Assembly (NCBI GenBank): GCA_964019135.1
Contig: OZ025256.1
Coordinates: forward strand, 14,639,911 to 14,703,910
Direction: 5' to 3'
Origin: Arenicola marina
Lineage: Eukaryota > Annelida > Polychaeta > Arenicolidae
DNA: 64,000 nt
Shown here: in pieces, positions 36,701 to 51,700 of the stretch
Position numbering within the stretch: position 1 is the stretch's first letter
Layout: each line of letters starts with the position of its first letter
Position numbers and translations under genes: made by a program
Notes under the pieces: model-generated
Databases searched by the model: none
Told to the model about the DNA's origin: nothing
The model's input: only the letters and a program-made list of their open reading frames with translations

Positions 36701-39700
36701 GCAAAGTTGGCATAAAACACAAATATCATTCATAGTTATTTACCTTGCCACGAACCACATACCACAGTGATATTAGCGGACTAACTAAACAAACGCTTGC
36801 TGTTAGCTCTAGCCCCGCTCATATTCACCACGAAACGACGTCTTTTGCTCCAATTGGGGGGCCTCTTTGGTGTAGTGGTTAGCGCACTAGACCGTAGATC
36901 ATAAGGCTCTAGAGGCCTTCTTGGTGTAGTGGTTAGCGCACTGGGACGCAGATCAATAGGCCCTAGGGGCCTCGCAGGTGTAGTGGTTAGCGGACTAGAC
37001 CACAGATCAATAGGCCCTGAGGGTCGTCCTGGTGTAGTGGTTAGCGCACTAGACCGCAGATCAATATGTCCTGGCTCTTCTGTGCACAAAAACGGCATCA
37101 AACACCAATTCATGTCTTCCGCCCCCATTGAGGTAGCACTGGCGAATACACATGTTGATGCCAAATAAATAGATATTGATCGTCGTAGCTGAAAGCAGCA
37201 TACACAATGAAGACGATTTTTCAAATTGTTCAAAGTCCATGTTTGGTTTTCCACGTGTCGTATAGTATGTATGTCTATTAACAACTGTAATGGTTTCTCC
37301 CATGTGTCCCACAGGTGGTCTAATAACTGATATAGTTAGATCTATGTGACTGGTGGTACTGATTTTGCTTGTCGCTTCAGGTACTTGACTATAGAAGAGT
37401 CCTTGGCAAAACTACAGAAGTCCCCGAGAGCCCATCAAGGTCCTGGGGTAAGTGCAATAGAAACCCTGTATAGCTCACGTATTACTCACATCTCGATAAT
37501 GCGAAATTTTCAATTAATTAATATTTTTATTCATTCGATAATTAAAGACAACAGTCAGTTTTTGTTTAATTGTTGCACATTTGTGGTATCATGTTGGGTT
37601 GTTAAGACTTATTAGACTGCCTCGGGGTCCATCCATTGTAACGTTAGCCCTATGACATTGATTACGTGTATTGTAGTAATTACATGGTGTGTGTATTACG
37701 TGAGTGACTACTGGCGTCATGGTGCGCGATGACGTGGACGAACGACCCAGGAGCGTTGTAATGTCTCCACTGCCTCGCTGGCCAGGGTTCCACGTAATCA
37801 AGAGGGGCCTCCATGGTCTAGTGGTTTTGCGCACTAGGCCACAGAGGGTTCGGATTCGGGTCTGGGTACCGAGGGGCATGTTTCATCCATTCATCCGTCA
37901 TAGCCCCGGAAGCTTTATTGGCCCAGTTTAGTCCTCAGTTTGTGAACAGACTGAGGACTGAGCTGCAGATCACCAGGTTATGGGTTCGCGCCCTCGCAAC
38001 CGGCATCTGGGACATGTTACACTCAATCCCAGTTCATCGTCCCGGAATCATTTTTGATTTTTGATTCTTGATTCTTGATCAGACACCTACAAGATATTTA
38101 ATCAGAGTTGCATATGAACCGAAGTTATGCTACTGGTTCCGCGTATATATCGAGCGACATTGATTCAGAATCGCCATGTGATGCCACGATATTGGTGTAG
38201 TCATGGTTGACTACATGTGTTGACCTCTAGCCAGTGAGGAATGAAGAGTCTGGATCAATATGAGAGCCCGGGGTGAGAGCGCTTGCTCTCGTCCCAAGCA
38301 GCAAGGGGCCACTAGCTGTGTTCGAATGTACCCTGCTGGGCCAGCCCGTTGCCTGGTTCGATCGCCGCATGGGCAAATGGGGACGTTTGTCCAGGATTAT
38401 GATCCCGTATCACAGAAACTAGGTTTCTCCCGGAGACACGGTTTATCTTCGCCTTGACCCTTTCCATTGTGGCGAGATGACCCGCAGAGGATTTTACCAA
38501 CCACAATGCAACTGGGCAGTTGAGAGAACTGTCTGCTACCTGGCCAGCTTAACCCCTGGCCAGATGACGGTCGTATGCGCGTACAGTTTTCTCCAAGTGG
38601 AACGAGTAGACTCGGTGGCTCTTGCATAGTGGACAGTCATTTGACTTATTTGGGTTTTTTTGCTTTCTAAGAATTACTACCTTTTACCTTATATTCTGTT
38701 ATGACCCAAAATGAAATATTGCCAAAAATTGTCGGAAGAAAAGTGTATGAAACATTTTAACAGGAAACCAGCCTGTAGAGCTTTATGAGACCTACTATGG
38801 GTTGACTAGCTCACAACTGTCATCGAGCGGAGCATATATGTCACCATCTCTTGTGAGTGCATCGTTACCGTACTTCACATGACAAGGTGACGGTCAATGC
38901 CAGATAATTCCCCATCGCAGAAGTGTTATGTTATAAACCTGTGAAATATGGCTGGTTGTTTGAGCCAATCAGACTAATCTCCCCGCACGGTGGCGCTTCG
39001 CAAGCTCCGCTTTTACCGCTGCTGTCGGCCGGGGGCAAGTTTCAAGATTCTTAAATACGGTCAAGTCAGCTGTAATTTCTTGCAACATTATAATTTTGAA
39101 GAATAAAGCATAAAATAACGAGTATTTGAAAAAGTTCTAATTGAGTGTGAACTTTTCATCCCCTGACACCGTGTGTTATTAGGCTTAGGTCGGGCCCGCG
39201 TCACTAATTTGTAGAAATGCGCCGCGCTTTTTTCCTATCAATTTGCCTAGCGCCGCCCTGGCGAGCGGGCGTGAATATGCATTGAGGCAGTAAGCGACAA
39301 CAGAGATATAATGGAGCCCCAGCGGAGTGAGTCGAAGGCAGAGAGGGCCAATCAGGCATGTAGCAGTAGATGGACACCAGCCGACGCATCTTTTCCTTTG
39401 CTCTTTACTTTGGCCTTCGCTGAATTATTTGCCAGACAGGTTGATTCCCTGTTTTGTTCTCCTTAGTCTTACTGGGTTGATTTTTCCCCTCGTCCGTCAC
39501 TGTAATCACGGCCGGTGTCTATCTCGTTATGTGTGTTTACCTTCATCCGTGTTATGCCGGTTATTTTGGTTTGCCTTGTTATTCTTTTTGCAATGGATCG
39601 GTTTCTCTTTTTGTCCTACTTTTTCTTTACCTCAGCTTAGGGACGAGCCATTTGATATGCAGGGGTGGGGGGGGGGAGGGGTTCTATGTTTTAATCGTGT

Positions 39701-42700
39701 CCTCGTACTATTAACTGATCACATTTTGCAGTTCAAAAAATCAATCAAGCCGTCACAAGAACCTTTCCAAAAATGCATGCCCTTCCCACGGTAGAGACAA
39801 AATCAGCCCTCGTCAAACCTCAACAAATTTGTTTGGCCTCCACTCAAAAACCTCAGCCGCCCCCTGGATATCAAATAGTCTTCCCCTTAGATCACCTGTA
39901 TGTATGTTATCCAGTTCCACCAAGCCATGAATTTCGTTCAACACCGAGATGATACAGGAAAGGGTGTTGTGCGCCAGGTCCCAGACCACACGCCGAATCT
40001 TTCGCCTTATTTCTCGGCTTTTGTCTCCAGCGGTCATTAACACATCTTGTCATCTTGCCTTTTATGATCACCCTGCATCGCCCTTACCGACCACCGACAC
40101 CGTACGCCATGCCCCCACCCACACCCCTTTCGTATCCTCCGGCCCCCGCAGCTCCTCCCCCCCCCCCCACCCGCCCACTCCCGCTGCAGCTTCCCCAGGT
40201 AGTTCGTCATGCCGACCACACCTCTGTTGTGTGCCACTCACCTGCCCCACCCCCCACCGCCCCCCCACACACACACACCTTGGTCGCCCAAGCCCCGCAC
40301 TGAGCTCGCTGGGCCGGCTGATCAATAAGGAATATGTTACTATAGAAACGCCTCACGTGACGACGCCGAGGGACGTCTGGTGGCGCCACGTCCATAATCT
40401 GCATTAGGCGCGGCGGGGCGGCACTGCGGTTTCCCGCAACCGTTGCCTCGGTACCCGTCTGTCAACGCGGGCCGGTAGATATCCTTCATTATGGGCTCGC
40501 CGCGTCTCGGACCGAGTGGACCACCTGACCAGTGGGGGAGGGGGGGAGGGAGGTGGGAAGGTGGCCGGATGGACCACCTGACCAGGGAGAACCTGGGGGG
40601 GGGGGGAGGCAGGGAGGTGGGAAGGGGGGGGGGGTGGACCACCTGACCAGGGAGAACCTGGGGTGGGGAGGGAGGCAGGGAGGTGGGAAGGGGGGGGTGG
40701 ACCACGTGACCAGGGAGAACCTAGGGGGGGGGAGGCAGGGAGGTGAGAAGGGGGGGGGGAGGCAGGGAGGTGAGAAGGGGGGGGGGAGGCAGGGAGGTGG
40801 GAAGGGGGGGGGGGCAGGGAGGTGGGATGGGGGGGTGGACCACCTGACCAGGAAGAACCTGGTGGGGGGGGCAGGGAGGTGGGAGTGGGGGGGGGGGAGT
40901 GATGGGTAGAGAGGGAAGGATTGCAGGGGGCTGAGTGTTGGGGGTGGCAGGGTTAATGGGAAGGCATGCGGGAGAGCGGGAGGGGTGGGAGGGGGGCATA
41001 GGGTAAACGATGGGTGGAGAGGAGAGGGGCGGGGCCAGAGTGGAAGGCGAACCAGGCAAAGAGAGGTGATTACAGGGTATAAGGGAGAGCGGGAGTGGTG
41101 GGGGTAGCTGGGGCAGGGGTGGGCAAGGATAAATAGATAGAATGAAGGTAAGAAACAGAGGGGGGCGTGAGTGGACGTGTGAAGCCGGCTATAGCTACAA
41201 ATAGGGAAGCGGCATTGTCAACCGGGGAAAGACGAATGGATAAGTTAGGGGCAGGGGCAAGGGGCGGTGGGGGTGGGGGGGGGGGGGGGGTTGACGTGTC
41301 GGCATCGGAACCAGTTGGCGCTGGTGAGGCGGTGTCATTAAATCGGAGTTTGATGCCTGTTCCGAAGGGCACGCTGAAGGCAGGAGGGAAAAGCAGCGCT
41401 GACCCCCCCCCCCCCTCCCCCCCCCCGTACCCACCCATTATCCCTGGGGTGCTCTTCCATCGGCGAGAGTGAGATATACGCGCACGTAGCCCTTCCTCCT
41501 TCTCCTCCTCCTCCTCCTCCTCCTCCGTGGCCTGCCCTCAGCCCGCGCACCTTGCATCCCCGTATTATTCAGGCGACACTCTGGGACTGCGCCCGCAGAC
41601 TGCTTTCTGCTCCGCTCAAGGCCTGCTCATACTCTCTGCTCACACTCTGCTCATAGGCTGCTCATACTCTCTCATCATAGTCCGCTCATAGCAGTACTCA
41701 CTTTAAGCAGGCAACCTATCTGCGCATTGGCGCCGAACTGGTTCGGGGTCTGAGGTTCGAATCACTTGGGTGCCACCAGTGACCAGCACGTGCACGTACC
41801 GGGATTCAGTAGTCCGTAAAAACCCTTTGGACACCCGGGAAGGACGAACCGCCCAGGGAGAAGGTGACGCGGCCTGACTATGGTAAGTACTGCCGATGGA
41901 AATCTAGTAACATACCTATGGCCCATATATATATATACTGTATGGCTTATGCTGGATCTTCGTATCTTTTATTGGGTTGATCAGCAGCATCGCCATGTCA
42001 CGTGCTCTTGTCTCTCATCGTATAGCTCACGTATGACTCATGAAATTGCTGGTTCTCGATATACATAATAGTATGGCAAATGAGAAGAGAGTAGATCGAC
42101 CATCACAAATAGGATGTCAGATATACGCCTACCAAAATAGCGAAAACTAGGTGTTAAAACGCTTTGGCTTTTCCATATATACTCCTGAACAGCTTTAAAA
42201 AGTTTTCTTGCAAAGTTATGTCGGCGTTCCTGAAAAAAATTGTCACTTGTAATTTTCATTATACTTGGCAATAATGTGTCGCGTGAAATAGTATGCATCG
42301 GGCATCTTGGAAAATAGTTAGTGGTCTCCTCACGAGGGGCGCCACATATACATTGTTGATCATTGATTATACACACATCAAGAAAGATAAGGTTTCCATC
42401 TCATGACAACTGTCCCTGTCGTTGTCACATTTATAGCCTTTATCAGTGTCCATGACGCTAAAACCTACTAGACTTCTTTATTATCGTTACCCTGAATCAG
42501 AAGCACCTATTTGAGTTTTGGTCTCGATCATGTGTTCTGTACTAACAACGAGGTACATCTGTATATCCATGGTGGATCCCTGTCATTGTGTGGTCACGTG
42601 TACTGGGGCGATCGCCGGTATTTGCCATTCTACTCCTGTATTATTAAACTTAAGTGGCAAGCGAAACAATTCATGTCTATCATATGTTAGAATGCGCATA

Positions 42701-45700
42701 TTTTATTGATGGTTCCCTATCCCCGCCCCCCCCCCCCAACAAAAAAAACACACTCCCGCGTGGCTTGATCTAATAAGCGTGGGGGTGGTAATGGGAAGGG
42801 GGGGGGGGGGGGTTGACGTGTCGGCATCGGAACCAGTTGGCGCTGGTGAGGCGGTGTCATTAAATCGGAGTTTGATGCCAGTCTGTTCCGAAGGGCACGC
42901 TGAAGGCAGGAGGGAAAAGCAGCGCTGACCCCCCCCCCCCCCCATGTGTAATGGCCAGCGCACTAGACCGCAGACCAATGTCTGGGGTTCGAACCCAGGT
43001 TCGGCCACCTAATCTTGAGCTTGAGGTTCCTTGGTCGAGTTGAGCCCTTGTGTGCACAGAAATCCTAATATACCAATTCATTCGTTACTGATCGAATAAG
43101 TCGCGCCCGGTCGGCCATCGTGATGGAGTGCGGTGGTTCTCACACCACGCAACCGAGACCGTCAGTCACATGTGAGTCTGATGGTGCTTACATCATTGAC
43201 AAATTAAACATCCAAATCCATTCACCTTCGGAAGGAGTTTGGGTTTGAAGGGAGCCGGCAGCTTGGCATCTAATGCTGCTATACCTATTCATATATCACT
43301 GACCTTCGTAAGGTAGATGGATCACACTGACGGGGTGAAACATGACCCGTACGTAAGGTAGATGGATCACACTGACGGGGTGAAACATGACCCGTTCGTA
43401 AGGTAGATGGATCACACTCACGGGGAGAAACATGACCCGTTCGTAAGGTAGATGGATCACACTGACGGGGTGAAACATCACCAATTCGTAAGGTAGATGG
43501 ATCACACTGACGGGGTGAAACATGACCCGTACGTAAGGTAGATGGATCACACTGACGGGGTGAAACATGACCCGTTCGTAAGGTAGATGGATCACACTGA
43601 CGGGGTGAAACATGACCCGTACGTAAGGTAGATGGATCACACTGACGGGGTGAAACATGACCCGTACGTAAGGTAGATGGATCACACTGACGGGGTGAAA
43701 CATCACCAATTCGTAAGGTAGATGGATCACACTGACGGGGTGAAACATGACCCGTACGTAAGGTAGATGGATCACGCTGACGGGGGGAAACATGACCCGT
43801 ACGTAAGGTAGATGGATCACACTGACGGGGCGAAACATGACCCGTTCGTAAGGTAGATGGATCACACTGACGGGGTGAAACATGACCCGTACGTAAGGTA
43901 GATGGATCACGCTGACGGGGGGAAACATGACCCGTACGTAAGGTAGATGGATCACGCTGACGGGGGGAAACATGACCCGTACGTAAGGTAGATGGATCAC
44001 ACTGACGGGGCGAAACATGACCCGTTCGTAAGGTAGATGGATCACACTGACGGGGTGAAACATGACCCGTTCGTAAGGTAGATGGATCACACTGACGGGG
44101 TGAAACATCACCAATTCGTAAGGTAGATGGATCACACTGACGGGGGGAAACATGACCCGTTCGTAAGGTAGATGGATCACACTGACGGGGTGAAACATGA
44201 CCCGTTCGTAAGGTAGATGGATCACACTGACGGGGTGAAACATGACCCGTTCGTAAGGTAGATGGATCACACTGACGGGGTGAAACATCACCAGTTCGTA
44301 AGGTAGATGGATCACACTGACGGGGTGAAACATGACCCGTACGTAAGGTAGATGGATCACGCTGACGGGGGGAAACATGACCCGTACGTAAGGTAGATGG
44401 ATCACACTGACGGGGCGAAACATGACCCGTTCGTAAGGTAGATGGATCACACTGACGGGGTGAAACATGACCCGTACGTAAGGTAGATGGATCACGCTGA
44501 CGGGGGGAAACATGACCCGTACGTAAGGTAGATGGATCACGCTGACGGGGGGAAACATGACCCGTACGTAAGGTAGATGGATCACACTGACGGGGCGAAA
44601 CATGACCCGTTCGTAAGGTAGATGGATCACACTGACGGGGTGAAACATGACCCGTTCGTAAGGTAGATGGATCACACTGACGGGGTGAAACATCACCAAT
44701 TCGTAAGGTAGATGGATCACACTGACGGGGGGAAACATGACCCGTTCGTAAGGTAGATGGATCACACTGACGGGGTGAAACATGACCCGTTCGTAAGGTA
44801 GATGGATCACACTGACGGGGCGAAACATGACCCGTTCGTAAGGTAGATGGATCACACTGACGGGGGGAAACATGACCCGTACGTAAGGTAGATGGATCAC
44901 ACTGACGGGGGGAAACATGACCCGTACGTAAGGTAGATGGATCACACTGACGGGGCGAAACATGACCCGTTCGTAAGGTAGATGGATCACACTGACGGGG
45001 TGAAACATGACCCGTTCGTAAGGTAGATGGATCACACTGACGGGGCGAAACATGACCCGTTCGTAAGGTAGATGGATCACACTGACGGGGGGAAACATGA
45101 CCCGTACGTAAGGTAGATGGATCACACTGACGGGGGGAAACATGACCCGTACGTAAGGTAGATGGATCACACTGACGGGGCGAAACATGACCCGTTCGTA
45201 AGGTAGATGGATCACACTGACGGGGTGAAACATGACCCGTTCGTAAGGTAGATGGATCACACTGACGGGGTGAAACATGACCCATTCGTAAGGTAGATGG
45301 ATCACACTGACGGGGTGAAACATGACCCGTTCGTAAGGTAGATGGATCACACTGACGGGGTGAAACATGACCCGTTCGTAAGGTAGATGGATCACACTGA
45401 CGGGGTGAAACATCACCAATTCGTAAGGTAGATGGATCACACTGACGGGGTGAAACATGACCCATTCGTAAGGTAGATGGATCACACTCACGGGGTGAAA
45501 CATGACCCGTTCGTAAGGTAGATGGATCACACTGACGGGGTGAAACATGACCCGTTCCTAAGGTAGATGGATCACACTGAAGGGGTGAAACATGATCCGT
45601 TCGTAAGGTAGATGGATCACACTGAAGGGGTGAAACATGATCCGTTCGTAAGGTAGATGGATCACACTGACGGGGTGAAACATGACCCGTTCGTAAGGTA

Positions 45701-48700
45701 GATGGATCACACTGATGGGGTGAAACATGACCCGTTCGTAAGGTAGATGGATCACACTGACGGGGTGAAACATGACCCGTTCGTAAGGTAGATGGATCAC
45801 ACTGACGGGGTGAAACATGACCCGTTCGTAAGGTAGATGGATCACACTGACGGGGTGAAACATGACCCGTTCGTAAGGTAGATGGATCACACTGACGGGG
45901 TGAAACATGATCCGTTCGTAAGGTAGATGGATCACACTGACGGGGCGAAACATGACCCGTTCGTAAGGTAGATGGATCACACTGAAGGGGTGAAACATGA
46001 TCCGTTCGTAAGGTAGATGGATCACACTGAAGGGGTGAAACATGATCCGTTCGTAAGGTAGATGGATCACACTGACGGGGTGAAACATGACCCGTTCGTA
46101 AGGTAGATGGATCACACTGACGGGGTGAAACATGACCCGTTCGTAAGGTAGATGGATCACACTCACGGGGTGAAACATGACCCGTTCGTAAGGTAGATGG
46201 ATCACACTGACGGGGTGAAACATGACCCGTACGTAAGGTAGATGGATCACACTGACGGGGTGAAACATGACCCGTTCGTAAGGTAGATGGATCACACTGA
46301 CGGGGTGAAACATGACCCGTTCGTAAGGTAGATGGATCACACAGACGGGGTGAAACATGACCCGTTCGTAAGGTAGATGGATCACACTCACGGGGTGAAA
46401 CATGATCCGTTCGTAAGGTAGATGGATCACACTCACGGGGAGAAACATGACCCGTTCGTAAGGTAGATGGATCACACTGATGGGGTGAAACATGACCCGT
46501 TCGTAAGGTAGATGGATCACACTGACGGGGTGAAACATGACCCGTTCGTAAGGTAGATGGATCACGCTGACGGGGTGAAACGTGACCCGTTCGTAAGGTA
46601 GATGGATCACACTGACGGGGTGAAACATGACCCGTTCGTAAGGTAGATGGATCACACTGACGGGGTGAAACATGACCCGTTCGTAAGGTAGATGGATCAC
46701 ACTGACGGGGTGAAACATAACCCGTTCGTAAGGTAGATGGATCACACTGACGGGGTGAAACATGACCCGTTCGTAAGGTAGATGGATCACACTGATGGGG
46801 TGAAACATGACCCGTTCCTAAGGTAGATGGATCACACTGAAGGGGTGAAACATGATCCGTTCGTAAGGTAGATGGATCACACTGAAGGGGTGAAACATGA
46901 TCCGTTCGTAAGGTAGATGGATCACACTGACGGGGTGAAACATGACCCGTTCGTAAGGTAGATGGATCACACTGACGGGGTGAAACATGACCCGTTCGTA
47001 AGGTAGATGGATCACACTGACGGGGTGAAACATGACCCGTTCGTAAGGTAGATGGATCACACTGACGGGGTGAAACATGACCCGTTCGTAAGGTAGATGG
47101 ATCACACTGACGGGGTGAAACATGACCCGTTCGTAAGGTAGATGGATCACACTGACGGGGTGAAACATGATCCGTTCGTAAGGTAGATGGATCACACTGA
47201 CGGGGCGAAACATGACCCGTTCGTAAGGTAGATGGATCACACTGAAGGGGTGAAACATGATCCGTTCGTAAGGTAGATGGATCACACTGAAGGGGTGAAA
47301 CATGATCCGTTCGTAAGGTAGATGGATCACACTGACGGGGTGAAACATGACCCGTTCGTAAGGTAGATGGATCACACTGACGGGGTGAAACATGACCCGT
47401 TCGTAAGGTAGATGGATCACACTCACGGGGTGAAACATGACCCGTTCGTAAGGTAGATGGATCACACTGACGGGGTGAAACATGACCCGTACGTAAGGTA
47501 GATGGATCACACTGACGGGGTGAAACATGACCCGTTCGTAAGGTAGATGGATCACACTGACGGGGTGAAACATGACCCGTTCGTAAGGTAGATGGATCAC
47601 ACAGACGGGGTGAAACATGACCCGTTCGTAAGGTAGATGGATCACACTCACGGGGTGAAACATGATCCGTTCGTAAGGTAGATGGATCACACTCACGGGG
47701 AGAAACATGACCCGTTCGTAAGGTAGATGGATCACACTGATGGGGTGAAACATGACCCGTTCGTAAGGTAGATGGATCACACTGACGGGGTGAAACATGA
47801 CCCGTTCGTAAGGTAGATGGATCACGCTGACGGGGTGAAACGTGACCCGTTCGTAAGGTAGATGGATCACACTGACGGGGTGAAACATGACCAATTCGTA
47901 AGGTAGATGGATCACACTGACGGGGTGAAACATAACCCGTTCGTAAGGTAGATGGATCACACTGACGGGGTGAAACATGACCCGTTCGTAAGGTAGATGG
48001 ATCACACTGACGGGGAGAAACATGACCCGTTCGTAAGGTAGATGGATCACACAGACGGGGTGAAACATGACCCGTTCGTAAGGTAGATGGATCACACTCA
48101 CGGGGTGAAACATGATCCGTTCGTAAGGTAGATGGATCACACTCACGGGGAGAAACATGATCCGCTCGTAAGGTAGATGGATCACACTGACGGGGTGAAA
48201 CATGACCCGTTCGTAAGGTAGATGGATCACACTGACGGGGTGAAACATGACCCGTTCGTAAGGTAGATGGATCACACTCACGGGGTGAAACATGACCCGT
48301 TCGTAAGGTAGATGGATCACACTGACGGGGTGAAACATGACCCGTACGTAAGGTAGATGGATCACACTGACGGGGTGAAACATGACCCGTTCGTAAGGTA
48401 GATGGATCACACTGACGGGGTGAAACATGACCCGTTCGTAAGGTAGATGGATCACACAGACGGGGTGAAACATGACCCGTTCGTAAGGTAGATGGATCAC
48501 ACTCACGGGGTGAAACATGATCCGTTCGTAAGGTAGATGGATCACACTCACGGGGAGAAACATGACCCGTTCGTAAGGTACATGGATCACACTGACGGGG
48601 TGAAACATGACCCGTTCGTAAGGTAGATGGATCACACTGACGGGGCGAAACATGACCCGTTCGTAAGGTAGATGGATCACACTGAAGGGGTGAAACATGA

Positions 48701-51700
48701 TCCGTTCGTAAGGTAGATGGATCACACTGAAGGGGTGAAACATGATCCGTTCGTAAGGTAGATGGATCACACTGACGGGGTGAAACATGACCCGTTCGTA
48801 AGGTAGATGGATCACACTGACGGGGTGAAACATGACCCGTTCGTAAGGTAGATGGATCACACAGACGGGGTGAAACATGACCCGTTCGTAAGGTAGATGG
48901 ATCACACTCACGGGGTGAAACATGATCCGTTCGTAAGGTAGATGGATCACACTCACGGGGAGAAACATGACCCGTTCGTAAGGTAGATGGATCACACTGA
49001 CGGGGTGAAACATGACCCGTTCGTAAGGTAGATGGATCACACTGAAGGGGTGAAACATGATCCGTTCGTAAGGTAGATGGATCACACTGAAGGGGTGAAA
49101 CATGACCCGTTCGTAAGGTAGATGGATCACACTGACGGGGTGAAACATGACCCGTTCGTAAGGTAGATGGATCACACTGACGGGGTGAAACATGACCCGT
49201 TCGTAAGGTAGATGGATCACACTCACGGGGTGAAACATGATCCGTTCGTAAGGTAGATGGATCACACTGACGGGGTGAAACATGACCCGTTCGTAAGGTA
49301 GATGGATCACACTGATGGGGTGAAACATGACCCGTTCGTAAGGTAGATGGATCACACTGACGGGGTGAAACATGACCCGTTCGTAAGGTAGATGGATCAC
49401 GCTGACGGGGTGAAACGTGACTTGTTCGTAAGGTAGATGGATCACACTGACGGGGCGAAACATGACCCGTTCGTAAGGTAGATGGATCACACTGACGGGG
49501 GGAAACATGACCCGTACGTAAGGTAGATGGATCACACTGACGGGGGGAAACATGACCCGTACGTAAGGTAGATGGATCACACTGACGGGGCGAAACATGA
49601 CCCGTTCGTAAGGTAGATGGATCACACTGACGGGGTGAAACATGACCCGTTCGTAAGGTAGATGGATCACACTGACGGGGCGAAACATGACCCGTTCGTA
49701 AGGTAGATGGATCACACTGACGGGGGGAAACATGACCCGTACGTAAGGTAGATGGATCACACTGACGGGGGGAAACATGACCCGTACGTAAGGTAGATGG
49801 ATCACACTGACGGGGCGAAACATGACCCGTTCGTAAGGTAGATGGATCACACTGACGGGGTGAAACATGACCCGTTCGTAAGGTAGATGGATCACACTGA
49901 CGGGGTGAAACATGACCCATTCGTAAGGTAGATGGATCACACTGACGGGGTGAAACATGACCCGTTCGTAAGGTAGATGGATCACACTGACGGGGTGAAA
50001 CATGACCCGTTCGTAAGGTAGATGGATCACACTGACGGGGTGAAACATCACCAATTCGTAAGGTAGATGGATCACACTGACGGGGTGAAACATGACCCAT
50101 TCGTAAGGTAGATGGATCACACTCACGGGGTGAAACATGACCCGTTCGTAAGGTAGATGGATCACACTGACGGGGTGAAACATGACCCGTTCCTAAGGTA
50201 GATGGATCACACTGAAGGGGTGAAACATGATCCGTTCGTAAGGTAGATGGATCACACTGAAGGGGTGAAACATGATCCGTTCGTAAGGTAGATGGATCAC
50301 ACTGACGGGGTGAAACATGACCCGTTCGTAAGGTAGATGGATCACACTGATGGGGTGAAACATGACCCGTTCGTAAGGTAGATGGATCACACTGACGGGG
50401 TGAAACATGACCCGTTCGTAAGGTAGATGGATCACACTGACGGGGTGAAACATGACCCGTTCGTAAGGTAGATGGATCACACTGACGGGGTGAAACATGA
50501 CCCGTTCGTAAGGTAGATGGATCACACTGACGGGGTGAAACATGATCCGTTCGTAAGGTAGATGGATCACACTGACGGGGCGAAACATGACCCGTTCGTA
50601 AGGTAGATGGATCACACTGAAGGGGTGAAACATGATCCGTTCGTAAGGTAGATGGATCACACTGAAGGGGTGAAACATGATCCGTTCGTAAGGTAGATGG
50701 ATCACACTGACGGGGTGAAACATGACCCGTTCGTAAGGTAGATGGATCACACTGACGGGGTGAAACATGACCCGTTCGTAAGGTAGATGGATCACACTCA
50801 CGGGGTGAAACATGACCCGTTCGTAAGGTAGATGGATCACACTGACGGGGTGAAACATGACCCGTACGTAAGGTAGATGGATCACACTGACGGGGTGAAA
50901 CATGACCCGTTCGTAAGGTAGATGGATCACACTGACGGGGTGAAACATGACCCGTTCGTAAGGTAGATGGATCACACAGACGGGGTGAAACATGACCCGT
51001 TCGTAAGGTAGATGGATCACACTCACGGGGTGAAACATGATCCGTTCGTAAGGTAGATGGATCACACTCACGGGGAGAAACATGACCCGTTCGTAAGGTA
51101 GATGGATCACACTGATGGGGTGAAACATGACCCGTTCGTAAGGTAGATGGATCACACTGACGGGGTGAAACATGACCCGTTCGTAAGGTAGATGGATCAC
51201 GCTGACGGGGTGAAACGTGACCCGTTCGTAAGGTAGATGGATCACACTGACGGGGTGAAACATGACCCGTTCGTAAGGTAGATGGATCACACTGACGGGG
51301 TGAAACATGACCCGTTCGTAAGGTAGATGGATCACACTGACGGGGTGAAACATAACCCGTTCGTAAGGTAGATGGATCACACTGACGGGGTGAAACATGA
51401 CCCGTTCGTAAGGTAGATGGATCACACTGATGGGGTGAAACATGACCCGTTCCTAAGGTAGATGGATCACACTGAAGGGGTGAAACATGATCCGTTCGTA
51501 AGGTAGATGGATCACACTGAAGGGGTGAAACATGATCCGTTCGTAAGGTAGATGGATCACACTGACGGGGTGAAACATGACCCGTTCGTAAGGTAGATGG
51601 ATCACACTGACGGGGTGAAACATGACCCGTTCGTAAGGTAGATGGATCACACTGACGGGGTGAAACATGACCCGTTCGTAAGGTAGATGGATCACACTGA

